Source of the DNA: Alphaproteobacteria bacterium
Lineage (GTDB): Bacteria; Pseudomonadota; Alphaproteobacteria; Rhodobacterales; Rhodobacteraceae
Length of the DNA stretch: 64,000 nucleotides
Reading direction: 5' to 3'
Assembly (NCBI GenBank): GCA_030429495.1
Contig: JAUIFH010000004.1
Location: 62,001-126,000 of the forward strand
Positions 36,235 to 44,955 of the stretch are shown one piece after another; the first letter of the stretch is position 1; every line of letters begins with the position of its first letter. The translations under genes were made by a program, and so were the position numbers. The notes beneath the pieces were generated by a model, which saw nothing but the letters and a program-made list of their open reading frames with translations, was not told the origin of the DNA and did no database searches.

Positions 36235-37934
36235 AAATGAAGACAGCGCTACTGGGCGCGGCGGCTTCGTTCGCGATGGCCCCGGCGGCCTTCGCTGAAC
36301 GCGGCGCCGACGGCCATGTGAACATCATCTACTGGCAAGCGCCTTCGATCCTGAACCCCTACCTTTCGTCGGGCACCAAGGACATCGAAAGCGCGAGCCT
36401 CGTGATCGAGCCGCTCGGCCGTTATGACGAGAAAGGCAACCTCGTGCCCTACCTCGCCGAGGATATCCCGACCGTCGGCAATGGTGGCGTGTCCGAGGAC
36501 CTGACATCGATCACCTGGAAGCTGAAGTCTGGCCTGCTTTGGTCTGACGGCTCGCCCGTGACCTCGGCCGACGTGGTCTTTACCGCTGAATACTGCATGC
36601 ACCCCGAAGGCGGCTGCGCGCAGCTTGCAAAGTTCGAGGGCGTGGACAAGGTCGAGGCCGTCGACGACCTGACTGTCAAGGTCACCTTCAAGGAACCGAA
36701 GCCAAACCCCTATGGCCCCTTCATGGGCGGCCAGTCGCCGATCATCCAGAAGGCGCAGTTCGAAAACTGCCTGGGTGCAAAAGCCCCGGAATGCACCGAC
36801 GCGAACTTCGGCCCGATCGGCACCGGCCCCTTCTCGGTGGATGAGTTCAAGCCGAACGACGTGATCTCCATGTCGGCCAACCCGAACTACCGCGATCCGG
36901 CGAAACCCGCCTTCGCCACGCTGACCTTCAAGGGCGGCGGCGACGCGGCGGCTGCCGGTCGCGCGGTTCTCGAGACCGGCGAATTCGACTACGCCTGGAA
37001 CCTCCAGCTTGCGCCGGACGTGCTTGCCGGCATGGCGGCCGCCGGTAAGGGCGAGGCGATCTCGGCTTTCGGTACGCTCGTCGAGCGGATCGAGATGAAC
37101 TGGACCGACCCCTCGCCCGACCTGCCGGAAGGCGAGCGTTCGACCGCCGCGCATCCGCATCCGTTCTTGTCGGACCTGCGCGTGCGCAAGGCGCTTTCCA
37201 TGGCGATCGACCGCGACCTTCTGGTTGAGGTGGGCTACGGTCAGGCCGGCCGTCCGACCTGCAACCTCGTCCCGGCGCCGGAGCTATACGCCTCCGACAA
37301 CACCGACTGCCTGACGCAGGACATCGAGGGCGCGAAGGCGCTGCTCGAGGAAGCCGGCTTCACCCCCGGCGCTGACGGCGTCCGCGTGAACGCCGACGGC
37401 GTGCGTCTGAAGGTGCTTTACCAGACCTCCACCAACGCCGTGCGTCAGGACTTCCAGGCGCTGATCAAGCAATGGTGGACGGAAATCGGGGTCGAGACCG
37501 AGCTGAAGAATATCGACGCCTCGGTCTATTTCGGCGGCGATCCGGGCTCGCCGGATACGTTCCAGAAGTTCTACGCGGACGTGGAAATGTACGCCAACAA
37601 CTTCGACGGCACCGACCCTGAGCCCTATCTGGCGCAGTATGGCTGCGACAAGGCGCCGACGCCCGACAAGCAGTGGCAGGGTGAGAACATCAACCGCTAC
37701 TGTGACCCGGCCTATGATGCCCTTCTGGCCGAACTCAGCCGGACCGGCGACCTGGAAAAGCGCGGCGAGATCGCCAAGACGCTCAACGACATGCTGACCA
37801 AGGACAGCTACACAGTCGTGGCGCTGGTCGACCGTGGCCGGGTGTCCGCGCGTTCGAACACGCTTGGCGGCGTGGTGCTGAACACCTGGGACAGCGAGCT
37901 GTGGAACGCAGCCGACTGGTACCGCATGAAATGA
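36231..37934 (+). CDS. ABC transporter substrate-binding protein, peptide family (SBP_bac_5)
   Basis: A 567-residue periplasmic binding protein. The signal peptide [22 protein letters not shown] ends at about residue 22. The mature part begins with [35 protein letters not shown], and [24 protein letters not shown] is the classic cluster C signature of DppA/OppA-type proteins. Six or more cysteines ([31 protein letters not shown]) suggest disulfides in the periplasm. AAGGAG lies 6 bp before the ATG. Peptide, glycoside or opine substrates are all possible for this fold. Confidence 0.9.
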   Translation: MKMKTALLGAAASFAMAPAAFAERGADGHVNIIYWQAPSILNPYLSSGTKDIESASLVIEPLGRYDEKGNLVPYLAEDIPTVGNGGVSEDLTSITWKLKSGLLWSDGSPVTSADVVFTAEYCMHPEGGCAQLAKFEGVDKVEAVDDLTVKVTFKEPKPNPYGPFMGGQSPIIQKAQFENCLGAKAPECTDANFGPIGTGPFSVDEFKPNDVISMSANPNYRDPAKPAFATLTFKGGGDAAAAGRAVLETGEFDYAWNLQLAPDVLAGMAAAGKGEAISAFGTLVERIEMNWTDPSPDLPEGERSTAAHPHPFLSDLRVRKALSMAIDRDLLVEVGYGQAGRPTCNLVPAPELYASDNTDCLTQDIEGAKALLEEAGFTPGADGVRVNADGVRLKVLYQTSTNAVRQDFQALIKQWWTEIGVETELKNIDASVYFGGDPGSPDTFQKFYADVEMYANNFDGTDPEPYLAQYGCDKAPTPDKQWQGENINRYCDPAYDALLAELSRTGDLEKRGEIAKTLNDMLTKDSYTVVALVDRGRVSARSNTLGGVVLNTWDSELWNAADWYRMK

Positions 37935-37956
37935 TCCGTCGCTGACGGAGTTCTCC

Positions 37957-37990
37957 GCCGCCCCGGCTCAAGGGTCGGGGCGGCCCTTTT
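37957..37990 (+). terminator. Hairpin with short T-tract after the binding-protein gene
   Basis: GCCGCCCCG (37957-37965) pairs with CGGGGCGGC (37976-37984) around a 10-nt loop. It is followed by CC and TTTT (37987-37990). It lies between the binding protein and the permease genes, so it probably causes partial termination or protects the upstream mRNA. Most transcripts would then encode the binding protein. Confidence 0.65.
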
Positions 37991-38016
37991 CGCAAGACTG
38001 CTGAACCGAGACGCCG

Positions 38017-39024
38017 ATGCTCACCTATACGATCCGACGGCTGCTGATCGCGATCCCGACGCTTCTGTTCATCAGTTTCGTCATCTTCATGCTTCTGGAA
38101 CTGGCGCCGGGCGATCCGCTGGCCGACCAGCCACTGACGGTACCGCCGGAGGTGCGAGAGAAGATGCGCATCGCGCTTGGCCTCGATCAGCCGGGTTGGG
38201 TGCGCTATCTCCTCTGGCTCAAACAGTTCTTCTGGACCGAGCCGCTCTACATGATCGACGGCTGGCTCGGCACCTCGTTCAGCGAAGGTGGCCAGAGGAT
38301 CATTTCGTGGCAGTTCCGCTCACCCGCGATGGACGTGATCTGGCAGCGCCTGCCGCAGACGCTCTGGGTCGTCGGCCTTGCCTATCTCGTGGGCGTCATC
38401 ATCGCGCTGCCCATCGGCATCATCTCCGCTTACCGGCAATATTCGTGGTTCGACCAGATCGGCACGTTCGTCTCGATGATCGGCTTCTCGGTCCCGACCT
38501 TCTTCACCGGTGTCGTGCTGATCATCATCTTCGCGGTCAAGCTGCAGTGGTTCCCCTCGATCTACGACACGACCCTTGAGGTCACGGACGCCGCGAGCTT
38601 CTGGAAGCAGGTCAAGCAGATGATCATGCCGGTCACGGTTCTGGCCCTTTTCAATGCCAGCCAGATCAGCCGCTTCATGCGCGCCTCGATGCTCGACAAT
38701 CTCGGGCAGGACTACGTCCGCACCGCGCGCGCCAAGGGGATGAGCGAGAAGGTCGTCGTGCTGAAGCACGTGCTGCGCAACTCGCTGATCCCGGTCGTGA
38801 CCGTGATCGCGCTCGGCATCCCGACCATCTTCGGTGGCGCGATCATCACCGAACAGGTGTTCAAGGTGAACGGGCTGGGCCAGCTTCTGATCGTGGCGAT
38901 CTACGCCAACGACCTGCCGATGGTGCAGACGCTGACCTTCATGTTCGCCTTCCTGACGGTCATGTTCAACCTGATCGCCGACATTCTCTACGGCGTGCTC
39001 GACCCGAGGATCCGCTATGACTGA
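38017..39024 (+). CDS. dppB: Peptide ABC transporter permease (DppB/OppB type)
   Basis: A 335-residue permease. Opens MLTYTIRRLLIAIPTLLFISFVIFMLLELAPGDPL, the conserved first helix and loop of the B subunit. The EAA-like coupling loop is YVRTARAKGMSEKVVVLKHVLRNSLIPVVTV, followed by GGAIITEQVFKVNGLGQLL. About six transmembrane helices. Overlaps dppC by 8 bp. Confidence 0.93.
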   Translation: MLTYTIRRLLIAIPTLLFISFVIFMLLELAPGDPLADQPLTVPPEVREKMRIALGLDQPGWVRYLLWLKQFFWTEPLYMIDGWLGTSFSEGGQRIISWQFRSPAMDVIWQRLPQTLWVVGLAYLVGVIIALPIGIISAYRQYSWFDQIGTFVSMIGFSVPTFFTGVVLIIIFAVKLQWFPSIYDTTLEVTDAASFWKQVKQMIMPVTVLALFNASQISRFMRASMLDNLGQDYVRTARAKGMSEKVVVLKHVLRNSLIPVVTVIALGIPTIFGGAIITEQVFKVNGLGQLLIVAIYANDLPMVQTLTFMFAFLTVMFNLIADILYGVLDPRIRYD

Positions 39025-39937
39025 GCTTTCCGCGCAAAAGGTCGACCAGGCGCTGAAGCCGCCCCGCAACCAGTGGTGGGACGTGTGGGACCAGTTCAAG
39101 ACCCACAAGGGCGCGCTTGCCGGGCTCTTTATCTTCGTCGCCATCATCCTCGCGGTGACGGTCGGTCCGTGGATCTGGTCGATCGATCCGACCTATGTCG
39201 ACATCCGCGCCCGCAACCAGGGGCCGAGCCTCGCCCATCCGTTCGGCACCGATCAACTCGGCCGCGACCTTCTCGCGCGGCTCATGGCGGGCGGCAAGGT
39301 CTCTATTGCCGTCGGCATGACGGCGATGCTGCTGTCGCTGTTCCTCGGCACGCTGATCGGGGTCGTGGCGGGCTTCTTCAAGCGGGTCGAGGGCTTCCTG
39401 ATGGGGATGACCGACCTTTTCCTGTCACTGCCCCTGCTGCCGCTTCTGTTGCTGATGGTCACCCTCTTCCGCGAACCCCTGTCACAGCGGTTCGGACCGG
39501 AGACGGGAATTTTCTTCCTCATCGTTTTCGCCATCGGCGTGACAAGCTGGATGCAGACCGCGCGGATCGTGCGCGGCGAGGTTCTGGCGCTGAAGGAACG
39601 CGAATACGTGCTGGCCGCGCGCTCCATCGGCACGCCGTCGCGGCGGATGGTGATGCGCCACATCCTGCCGAACGTGATGAGCCCGATCATGGTCTCTGCC
39701 ACGCTTGGCATCGCCAATGCGATCATCACGGAATCGGCGCTGTCCTTCCTCGGCCTCGGCTTCCCGCCGGACTTCCCGACCTGGGGGCGCATCCTCTTTG
39801 ACGCGGTCGACCAGATGCAGCTTTACCCGATCCGGGTGATCCTGCCGGGCGTTGCGATCTCGCTCACGGTGCTGTCGGTCAACTACATCGGCGACGGGCT
39901 GCGCGACGCGCTCGACCCGAGGATTCGCGGGCGATAG
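39017..39937 (+). CDS. dppC: Peptide ABC transporter permease (DppC/OppC type)
   Basis: A 306-residue permease. The N-terminus NQWWDVWDQFKTHKGALAGLFIFVAIILAVTVGP leads into the first helix. HPFGTDQLGRDLLARLMAGGKVSIAVG is the C-subunit hallmark, and the coupling loop is EYVLAARSIGTPSRRMVMRHILPNVMSPIMV, followed by ESALSFLGLGFPPDFPTWG. It completes the five-gene importer. The following 253 bp hold no gene. Confidence 0.93.
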   Translation: MTELSAQKVDQALKPPRNQWWDVWDQFKTHKGALAGLFIFVAIILAVTVGPWIWSIDPTYVDIRARNQGPSLAHPFGTDQLGRDLLARLMAGGKVSIAVGMTAMLLSLFLGTLIGVVAGFFKRVEGFLMGMTDLFLSLPLLPLLLLMVTLFREPLSQRFGPETGIFFLIVFAIGVTSWMQTARIVRGEVLALKEREYVLAARSIGTPSRRMVMRHILPNVMSPIMVSATLGIANAIITESALSFLGLGFPPDFPTWGRILFDAVDQMQLYPIRVILPGVAISLTVLSVNYIGDGLRDALDPRIRGR

Positions 39938-40190
39938 GGTTTCGGCCGCTTTCCTGCCGACCCGCCCCGGGAAATTCGCCTGCAAGAAAGATAAGGACGG
40001 CGTCGCGGCAAGGGCCGCGGCGCAAGAAACCTTGGGCCTTCGCGGGGCGATTGGGGGATTGATCTTCCGTTGCAGGGAAGATTCAGGAATATTTTCCCGA
40101 CAATGCGCCGGGCACCGGCGATCCTTCCCATTTTCTCCGGGTAAATCCCGCGCTATCCGGGAACAAATTCCGATATGCGGAGATGTGGAG

Positions 40191-41258
40191 ATGTTCGAGA
40201 CGCTGGGATTCGAGGTGCTGGGGCCGCGCGAGGTTTCGGTCCTTTTCGGTCTTCTCATCGGGCTCGCCTTCGGGGCGCTGGCCGAGGCGACGCGGTTCTG
40301 CCTGCGCCGAGGGCTTGTGGGCGAAGGCAGTGATCGCCGCGCGGCGCTCGGGGTCTGGCTCATGGCGCTCGCCGTCGCGGTCGCCGGGACACAAGCCGCC
40401 GTCCAACTCGGCTGGATCAGCTTCGATTAACACCGGTTCATGGCCGCGGACCTGCCGGTCGCGGCGATCCTTCTCGGCGGCCTCCTGTTCGGCGCCGGAA
40501 TGGTCCTGACGCGCGGCTGCGCATCGCGGCTGACGGTGCTGGCCGGAACGGGCAACCTGCGCGCCCTGACGGTTATGCTCGTCTTCGCCATCGCCGCCCA
40601 CGCGACGCTGAAGGGCATTCTGGCGCCGGTCCGCACGGCGCTTGGCAGCTATACGGTCACACTCGGCGACGCGGTCTCGCTTGCTAACCTGCCGGGCGGC
40701 GCGCTCCTTTGGGCCTCCGTCACAGCGGCGGGGGCGCTTTCGGTCGCCCTGAGGTCGGGAAATCGTCCCGCAGCGCTTCTCGGCGCGGCGCTGATCGGCG
40801 CGCTTGTCCCAGTGGCATGGGTCGGCACGGGTTTCGTCCTGTTCGACGAATTCGACCCGATCGCACTCGAAAGCCTCTCGTTCACCGCGCCGGCTGCCGA
40901 CACGCTGTTCTGGACGGTCGCTTCCAGCTCGATCCCAGCGGGCTTCGGCACCGGGCTTATCGGCGGTGTCCTTGCCGGCGCGGCGGCGCTGTCGCTCCTC
41001 GCGGGCCGCTTCCGCTGGCAGAGCTTCGTCAGCCCGCGCGAAACCGGGCGCTACCTCTCTGGGGCCGTTCTGATGGGCGTGGGCGGCGTGCTTGCGGGCG
41101 GATGCACGGTCGGTGCGGGGCTTGCCGGCGTCCCGACCCTGTCGGTCGCCGCGATCCTCACGCTTCTGGCCATCGTCGCAGGCGCCAAGGCTGCCGACCG
41201 GGCGCTTAGTGCATCCGCTTCCGGATCCGCCGTATCAGCATCCAGACAAGCAGCATGA
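40191..41258 (+). pseudogene. YeeE/YedE family sulfur transporter gene interrupted by an in-frame TAA
   Basis: Two adjacent open segments in the same frame (40191-40430 and 40440-41258) together spell a complete YeeE/YedE membrane protein of about 355 codons. They are split only by TAA at 40428-40430. The first part (79 residues) has MFETLGFEVLGPREVSVLFGLLIGLAFGALAEATRFCLRRG with the first conserved Cys. The second has GMVLTRGCASRLTVL and VLAGGCTVGAGLAG with the other two. In the characterised thiosulfate importer of this family three such cysteines line the path. The codons after the stop (CACCGGTTC then ATG) continue the family sequence. This is a recent nonsense mutation, a sequencing error, or an expressed split gene. 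Confidence 0.75.
40440..41258 (+). CDS. YeeE/YedE family protein, downstream open segment
   Basis: A 272-residue open reading frame beginning with the ATG 9 bp after the in-frame stop. If ribosomes reinitiate here, the product would keep most membrane helices and two conserved cysteines (in LTRGCASR and LAGGCTVG), but lose the first helices and the first cysteine. It has no Shine-Dalgarno of its own beyond the coding sequence. Its last 53 bp overlap the convergent DUF3422 gene, and its C-terminal tail is Ser/Ala-rich and not obviously conserved. Functional status doubtful. Confidence 0.55.
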   Translation: MAADLPVAAILLGGLLFGAGMVLTRGCASRLTVLAGTGNLRALTVMLVFAIAAHATLKGILAPVRTALGSYTVTLGDAVSLANLPGGALLWASVTAAGALSVALRSGNRPAALLGAALIGALVPVAWVGTGFVLFDEFDPIALESLSFTAPAADTLFWTVASSSIPAGFGTGLIGGVLAGAAALSLLAGRFRWQSFVSPRETGRYLSGAVLMGVGGVLAGGCTVGAGLAGVPTLSVAAILTLLAIVAGAKAADRALSASASGSAVSASRQAA

Positions 41259-42483
41259 CAGCGGGCGTCAGCAGTGCCGTCACGAGGCCCTTGGAGAGGC
41301 CGAGCGGCTCTGTCATCGGGTAGGCGACATAGGCCGCGAGGTTGACGGCGTAGTAGCTGATCGCCACGACCGAAAGCCCCTCGACCGTGTTCTGGAGCCG
41401 GAGCGCGAGGTCGGCCCTGCGGTCCATGCTCTCAAGCAGCTTCTGGTTCTGCGCTGAACGCTCGACATCCACCCGCGTCTGTAACAGTTCGCCCGCGCGG
41501 GCGGCGCGGGCCGACATCTGCTCCAACCTCTGCTCGGCCGACTTGACCGTGCGCATCGCCGGGTCGTAGCGGCGCATCATGAATTCCGCGAAGGTCTGAC
41601 GACCGTTGAAACGCGTCTCGCGCAAGACCTGGACGCGCTGGTTCACGATTGCCTCATAAGCGCCCGTCGCGCCGAAGCGGAAGGCATGGCGCGTCGCCAG
41701 CGCTTCGAGATCGGCCGAGATCGCGAGAAGCTCATGCAGCGTGTCCTCGGCGTCGCGGCCCGTATCGGACATCGCCGCGACGAGGTCGGACAGCTTGGGG
41801 TCGAGCGCGTTCAACCGGGCGTTCAGCTCACGCGCGCGGCCAAGGCCAAGCATCGACATGGCGCGGTAGGTCTCGACCTCGCAAAGCCGCTGGACGATGC
41901 GCCCCACGCGGCGCGCACCGGTCCCCGGGCGCACGAACACCGCGAAGCGCATATAACCCGCCGGGTCGATCTGAAAGTCGCCGGCGATGATCGCCGCTTC
42001 ATCGAGCACCGACGAGCAGGCAAGGCTTTCCGGCACGAACCAGTCTTCAAGCCGGGTTCGAACGTCAGCGAGGTTTTCGGGCAGCGGCTCCACCCGGATC
42101 AGGATCGCGGCGACCCGCTTGCCCGGCGCGCGCGCGAGCCAGTCTGCGGGAAAGACCTCTGCCTCGGCCGGGTTGAAGGGACGCTCGCCCACGCCCTTGC
42201 TGAAGGCGGAATAGGTCACGAATTCCGTATGACTTTCCCACTTCAGGTCATGCCGCCCGACCCTGCCGGCATGGTGTGTCGCTCCTTCGGGCGGATGCGC
42301 GGTGCCGTGCCGATCGAGCAGCGCGAGAAGATGCGCGCGGTCCGCCTGACGGTCGCGGTTATGTGCGTCGACCGGCTGCTTCACCGCGACATAGGCGGCA
42401 TGGCAGGGCACGTCGAGCGAGGGGAAGGGCCGGGCGTGGAGTTCGTTTACAAGCGCGTAGCGAAGGGGATGGTCGTCGATCAT
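41206..42483 (-). CDS. DUF3422 family membrane-anchored protein
   Basis: A 425-residue protein of the DUF3422 family, uncharacterised. It opens DDHPLRYALVNELHARPFPSLDVPCHAAYVAV, then KWESHTEFVTYSAFS and a central helical region with coiled-coil character (RTVKSAEQRLEQMSARAARAGELLQTRVDVERSAQNQKLLESMDRRADLALRLQNTVEGLSVVAISYY). Two C-terminal transmembrane helices follow at about 368-415, ending in a basic RRIRKRMH tail. This resembles a cytoplasmic domain tethered to the inner membrane by its C-terminus. Convergent with, and 53 bp overlapping, the yeeE remnant. Confidence 0.88.
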   Translation of the reverse strand: MIDDHPLRYALVNELHARPFPSLDVPCHAAYVAVKQPVDAHNRDRQADRAHLLALLDRHGTAHPPEGATHHAGRVGRHDLKWESHTEFVTYSAFSKGVGERPFNPAEAEVFPADWLARAPGKRVAAILIRVEPLPENLADVRTRLEDWFVPESLACSSVLDEAAIIAGDFQIDPAGYMRFAVFVRPGTGARRVGRIVQRLCEVETYRAMSMLGLGRARELNARLNALDPKLSDLVAAMSDTGRDAEDTLHELLAISADLEALATRHAFRFGATGAYEAIVNQRVQVLRETRFNGRQTFAEFMMRRYDPAMRTVKSAEQRLEQMSARAARAGELLQTRVDVERSAQNQKLLESMDRRADLALRLQNTVEGLSVVAISYYAVNLAAYVAYPMTEPLGLSKGLVTALLTPAVMLLVWMLIRRIRKRMH

Positions 42484-42833
42484 GTTCAGGGCCGGTTCGG
42501 ATGCGCTGTCACATTACCCATTCACAGGCGGAATACAGGGGGATCGCTGCCGCCGGGCATGCACACGGAAGTATACTTGTTTTTCTGCAACGCCAGTATC
42601 TGAGTAGCACTATGAAGTGGGACACTAACGCAGCTACAATTTTCTGCTTACTGTCCTTCGAAACGAAGAACATCAGAGATGTCGAAGCGAATACAACATC
42701 AATCAGCGTCCTAGGCCGATGTCACGTTGGGGACGCAGTGCGGGCGTGGCTATTGTTGAGAACGAGTGACGGAAAACCTCTCCGCGTTCAATGCATCATG
42801 TGATTTTGGCGGGCTGAATAGCCCGCCGCGAAG
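42484..42833. other. 350-bp AT-richer intergenic stretch
   Basis: Between the DUF3422 gene and the lipoprotein gene the GC content falls visibly, from about 42580 onward, with runs such as TTGTTTTTC and ACAATTTTCTGCTTACTG. I see no known RNA, repeat or transposase. The only plus-strand candidate is the short frame at 42612-42803. The DUF3422 promoter should lie near 42484-42560. Confidence 0.4.
42612..42803 (+). CDS. Doubtful 63-residue ORF
   Basis: Begins MKWDTNAATIFCLL and ends PLRVQCIM. There is no clear ribosome binding site (GTAGCAC upstream), no recognised family and no signal peptide. Its composition differs from surrounding genes because the region is AT-richer. It could be a remnant of laterally acquired DNA or random open sequence. 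Listed only because nothing else occupies this stretch. Confidence 0.15.
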   Translation: MKWDTNAATIFCLLSFETKNIRDVEANTTSISVLGRCHVGDAVRAWLLLRTSDGKPLRVQCIM

Positions 42834-43286
42834 TCAGGTATTTTCCTGTTTCTTTTCCGAGCATCGCACATAGGCGCTCCACATTGGAACATCGCCAGCG
42901 ATAAAGGGACCGTAGCCCAGATCGATCAATCCGGGGTGCAGACCTGCACCACACAGATCTTGGGCACGATAGGCGTCCCTCAGCATATTCTGCACCTCAG
43001 CATCATCCGCGGTGGTCGCGGTGAACGGGGTGCCACGGGTGACATGCGTCACAATCTTGTCGGCTCGAGCTAGGCGGTCGCGTTTGAAATACACGACATA
43101 GGTTTTCCCCGAAGCGGAATAAGTGAAGTTCTGGAAACCTTTGCTTGCAAAAAACTCTGGCGTCCGTGGCGGCTCCTTGGCAACTTGCTTCGTCGCTGAG
43201 GTCGAAGCCCCTTGCTCCGATCCCGCGACGCAGGCCGCGAGCGACAAACTGGCTAAAATTGAGATAGCAAACTTTGCAAATTTCAT
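42834..43286 (-). CDS. Small predicted lipoprotein of unknown function
   Basis: A 150-residue product starting MKFAKFAISILASLSLAACVAG, a signal peptide with lipobox LAAC and lipidated Cys at about residue 19. TAGGAGAATTGA directly precedes the ATG, a strong ribosome binding site. The mature domain (SKGFQNFTYSASGKTYVVYFKRDRLARADKIVTHVTRGTPF) has two further cysteines, in DLCGAGL and VRCSEKK, that could pair. No family recognised. Its lower GC content than neighbours suggests relatively recent acquisition. Isolated unit between DUF3422 and pntB. Confidence 0.75.
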   Translation of the reverse strand: MKFAKFAISILASLSLAACVAGSEQGASTSATKQVAKEPPRTPEFFASKGFQNFTYSASGKTYVVYFKRDRLARADKIVTHVTRGTPFTATTADDAEVQNMLRDAYRAQDLCGAGLHPGLIDLGYGPFIAGDVPMWSAYVRCSEKKQENT

Positions 43287-43508
43287 TCAATTCTCCTAAA
43301 TTCTCGTTTGGGTTCGCTGGACCGCCTGTACAGTAAAACCGAAACCGAGTTCAACCGACCAGAGTACAAATAACCCGTTGATCGCTTTGCTTTTTTCGCC
43401 AGGCTATTGCGTGGGTGGAGAGTTCAATCCAGCCCTTCAGCTCCTTCAAGAAGACTGCACCCGAGACTTTGCAGGTCCGGGGCACAGCTTCTTTCACGGA
43501 AAGTGTTA

Positions 43509-44942
43509 TCACTCGAGCATCGGCAGCAGGCTGTCCACCGACGCCTTGGCATCGCCGTAGAACATCCGCGTATTGTCCTTGTAGAACAGCGGGTTCTCAA
43601 TCCCGGAATAGCCGGTCCCCTGCCCGCGCTTCGAGACGAAGACCTGTTTCGCCTTCCAGACCTCCAGCACCGGCATCCCGGCGATGGGGCTGTTGGGGTC
43701 TTCCTGCGCGGCCGGGTTCACGATGTCGTTCGAGCCGATGACGATGGCGACATCGGTCGAGGGGAAGTCGTCATTGATCTCGTCCATCTCCAGCACGATG
43801 TCGTAAGGCACCTTGGCCTCGGCCAGCAGCACGTTCATGTGGCCCGGCAACCGGCCCGCGACGGGGTGAATGCCAAAGCGCACTTCCTTGCCCCGGGCCC
43901 GCAGCTTGCGGGTCAGTTCTGCGACTGACTGCTGCGCCTGCGCCACCGCCATGCCGTAACCCGGCACGATGATGACGGAGTCGGCGTCGTTCAGCGCGGC
44001 GGCCACGCCATCCGCGTCGATGGCGATCTGCTCGCCTGCGATCTCCATCGCCGGACCGGCCGTGTTGCCGAAACCGCCGAGGATGACGCTGATGAAGGAC
44101 CGGTTCATCGCCTTGCACATGATGTAGCTCAGGATCGCACCGGAGGAGCCGACGAGCGCGCCGGTGACGATCAGGAGATCATTGCCAAGCGAGAAGCCGA
44201 TCGCCGCCGCGGCCCAGCCCGAGTAGCTGTTCAGCATCGACACGACGACGGGCATGTCCGCGCCCCCGATCCCCATGATCAGATGATAGCCGATGAAGAG
44301 GGCTGCCAGCGTCATCAGGAAGAGCGGGAAGAAACCGCCCGTGTTGAAGTACCAGATGAGGCAGAGGACCGAGAGTGCCGCAGCAGCAGCGTTCAGCATA
44401 TGCCCGCCGGGCAACTTTTCAGCCTTGGATGTCACCTTTCCAGCGAGTTTGCCGAAAGCGATGACCGAACCGGTGAAGGTCACGGCACCGATAAAGATGC
44501 CGAGGAAAAGCTCGACCCTGAGGATCGACTGTTCGACCGGTGATTTGTGCGCCAGAACGGCCGCGAAGCCCTCCAGCCCGTGGCGGGCTTCCTCGGTCAT
44601 CGAAAGCACGTTGCCAAGCTCGAAATGGGCGTTGAAGCCGACAAAGACCGCCGCCAGACCGACCAGCGAATGCATCGCGGCAACAAGCTGCGGCATCTCG
44701 GTCATCTGGACCTTGTTCGCGACATAGGTGCCGATGATCCCGCCACCGGCGATCAGGAGGAGCGACAAAAGCCACAGGCCCGAGCCCGGACCGATCAGCG
44801 TCGCGGCAACGGCAAGCGCCATGCCGACGATGCCGTACCAGACCGCGCGCTTGGCGCTTTCCTGCCCGGAAAGCCCGCCGAGCGAGAGGATGAAGAGAAC
44901 TGCCGCAACGACATAGGCGGCCGTGGTGAAACCGAATTCCAT
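43509..44942 (-). CDS. pntB: NAD(P) transhydrogenase subunit beta
   Basis: A 477-residue membrane subunit of the proton-translocating transhydrogenase. The N-terminal two-thirds forms about nine transmembrane helices from [25 protein letters not shown]. The C-terminal dIII NADP(H)-binding domain includes [22 protein letters not shown] (GxGxxV-type fingerprint), [48 protein letters not shown] and [17 protein letters not shown]. The start at 44942 is 13 bp after pntA. It exchanges hydride between NADH and NADP+ using the proton gradient, together with pntA. Confidence 0.96.
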   Translation of the reverse strand: MEFGFTTAAYVVAAVLFILSLGGLSGQESAKRAVWYGIVGMALAVAATLIGPGSGLWLLSLLLIAGGGIIGTYVANKVQMTEMPQLVAAMHSLVGLAAVFVGFNAHFELGNVLSMTEEARHGLEGFAAVLAHKSPVEQSILRVELFLGIFIGAVTFTGSVIAFGKLAGKVTSKAEKLPGGHMLNAAAAALSVLCLIWYFNTGGFFPLFLMTLAALFIGYHLIMGIGGADMPVVVSMLNSYSGWAAAAIGFSLGNDLLIVTGALVGSSGAILSYIMCKAMNRSFISVILGGFGNTAGPAMEIAGEQIAIDADGVAAALNDADSVIIVPGYGMAVAQAQQSVAELTRKLRARGKEVRFGIHPVAGRLPGHMNVLLAEAKVPYDIVLEMDEINDDFPSTDVAIVIGSNDIVNPAAQEDPNSPIAGMPVLEVWKAKQVFVSKRGQGTGYSGIENPLFYKDNTRMFYGDAKASVDSLLPMLE

Positions 44943-44955
44943 CTGAGCGGCCCCC

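Noticed and set aside
42484-43508. Mobile element or genomic island with integrase
   Set aside because: No transposase, integrase, tRNA or flanking direct repeat could be found. Only a base-composition shift remains.
43378-43560. 60-codon plus-strand frame beside pntB
   Set aside because: No ribosome binding site, overlaps the pntB 3' end, no recognisable features.
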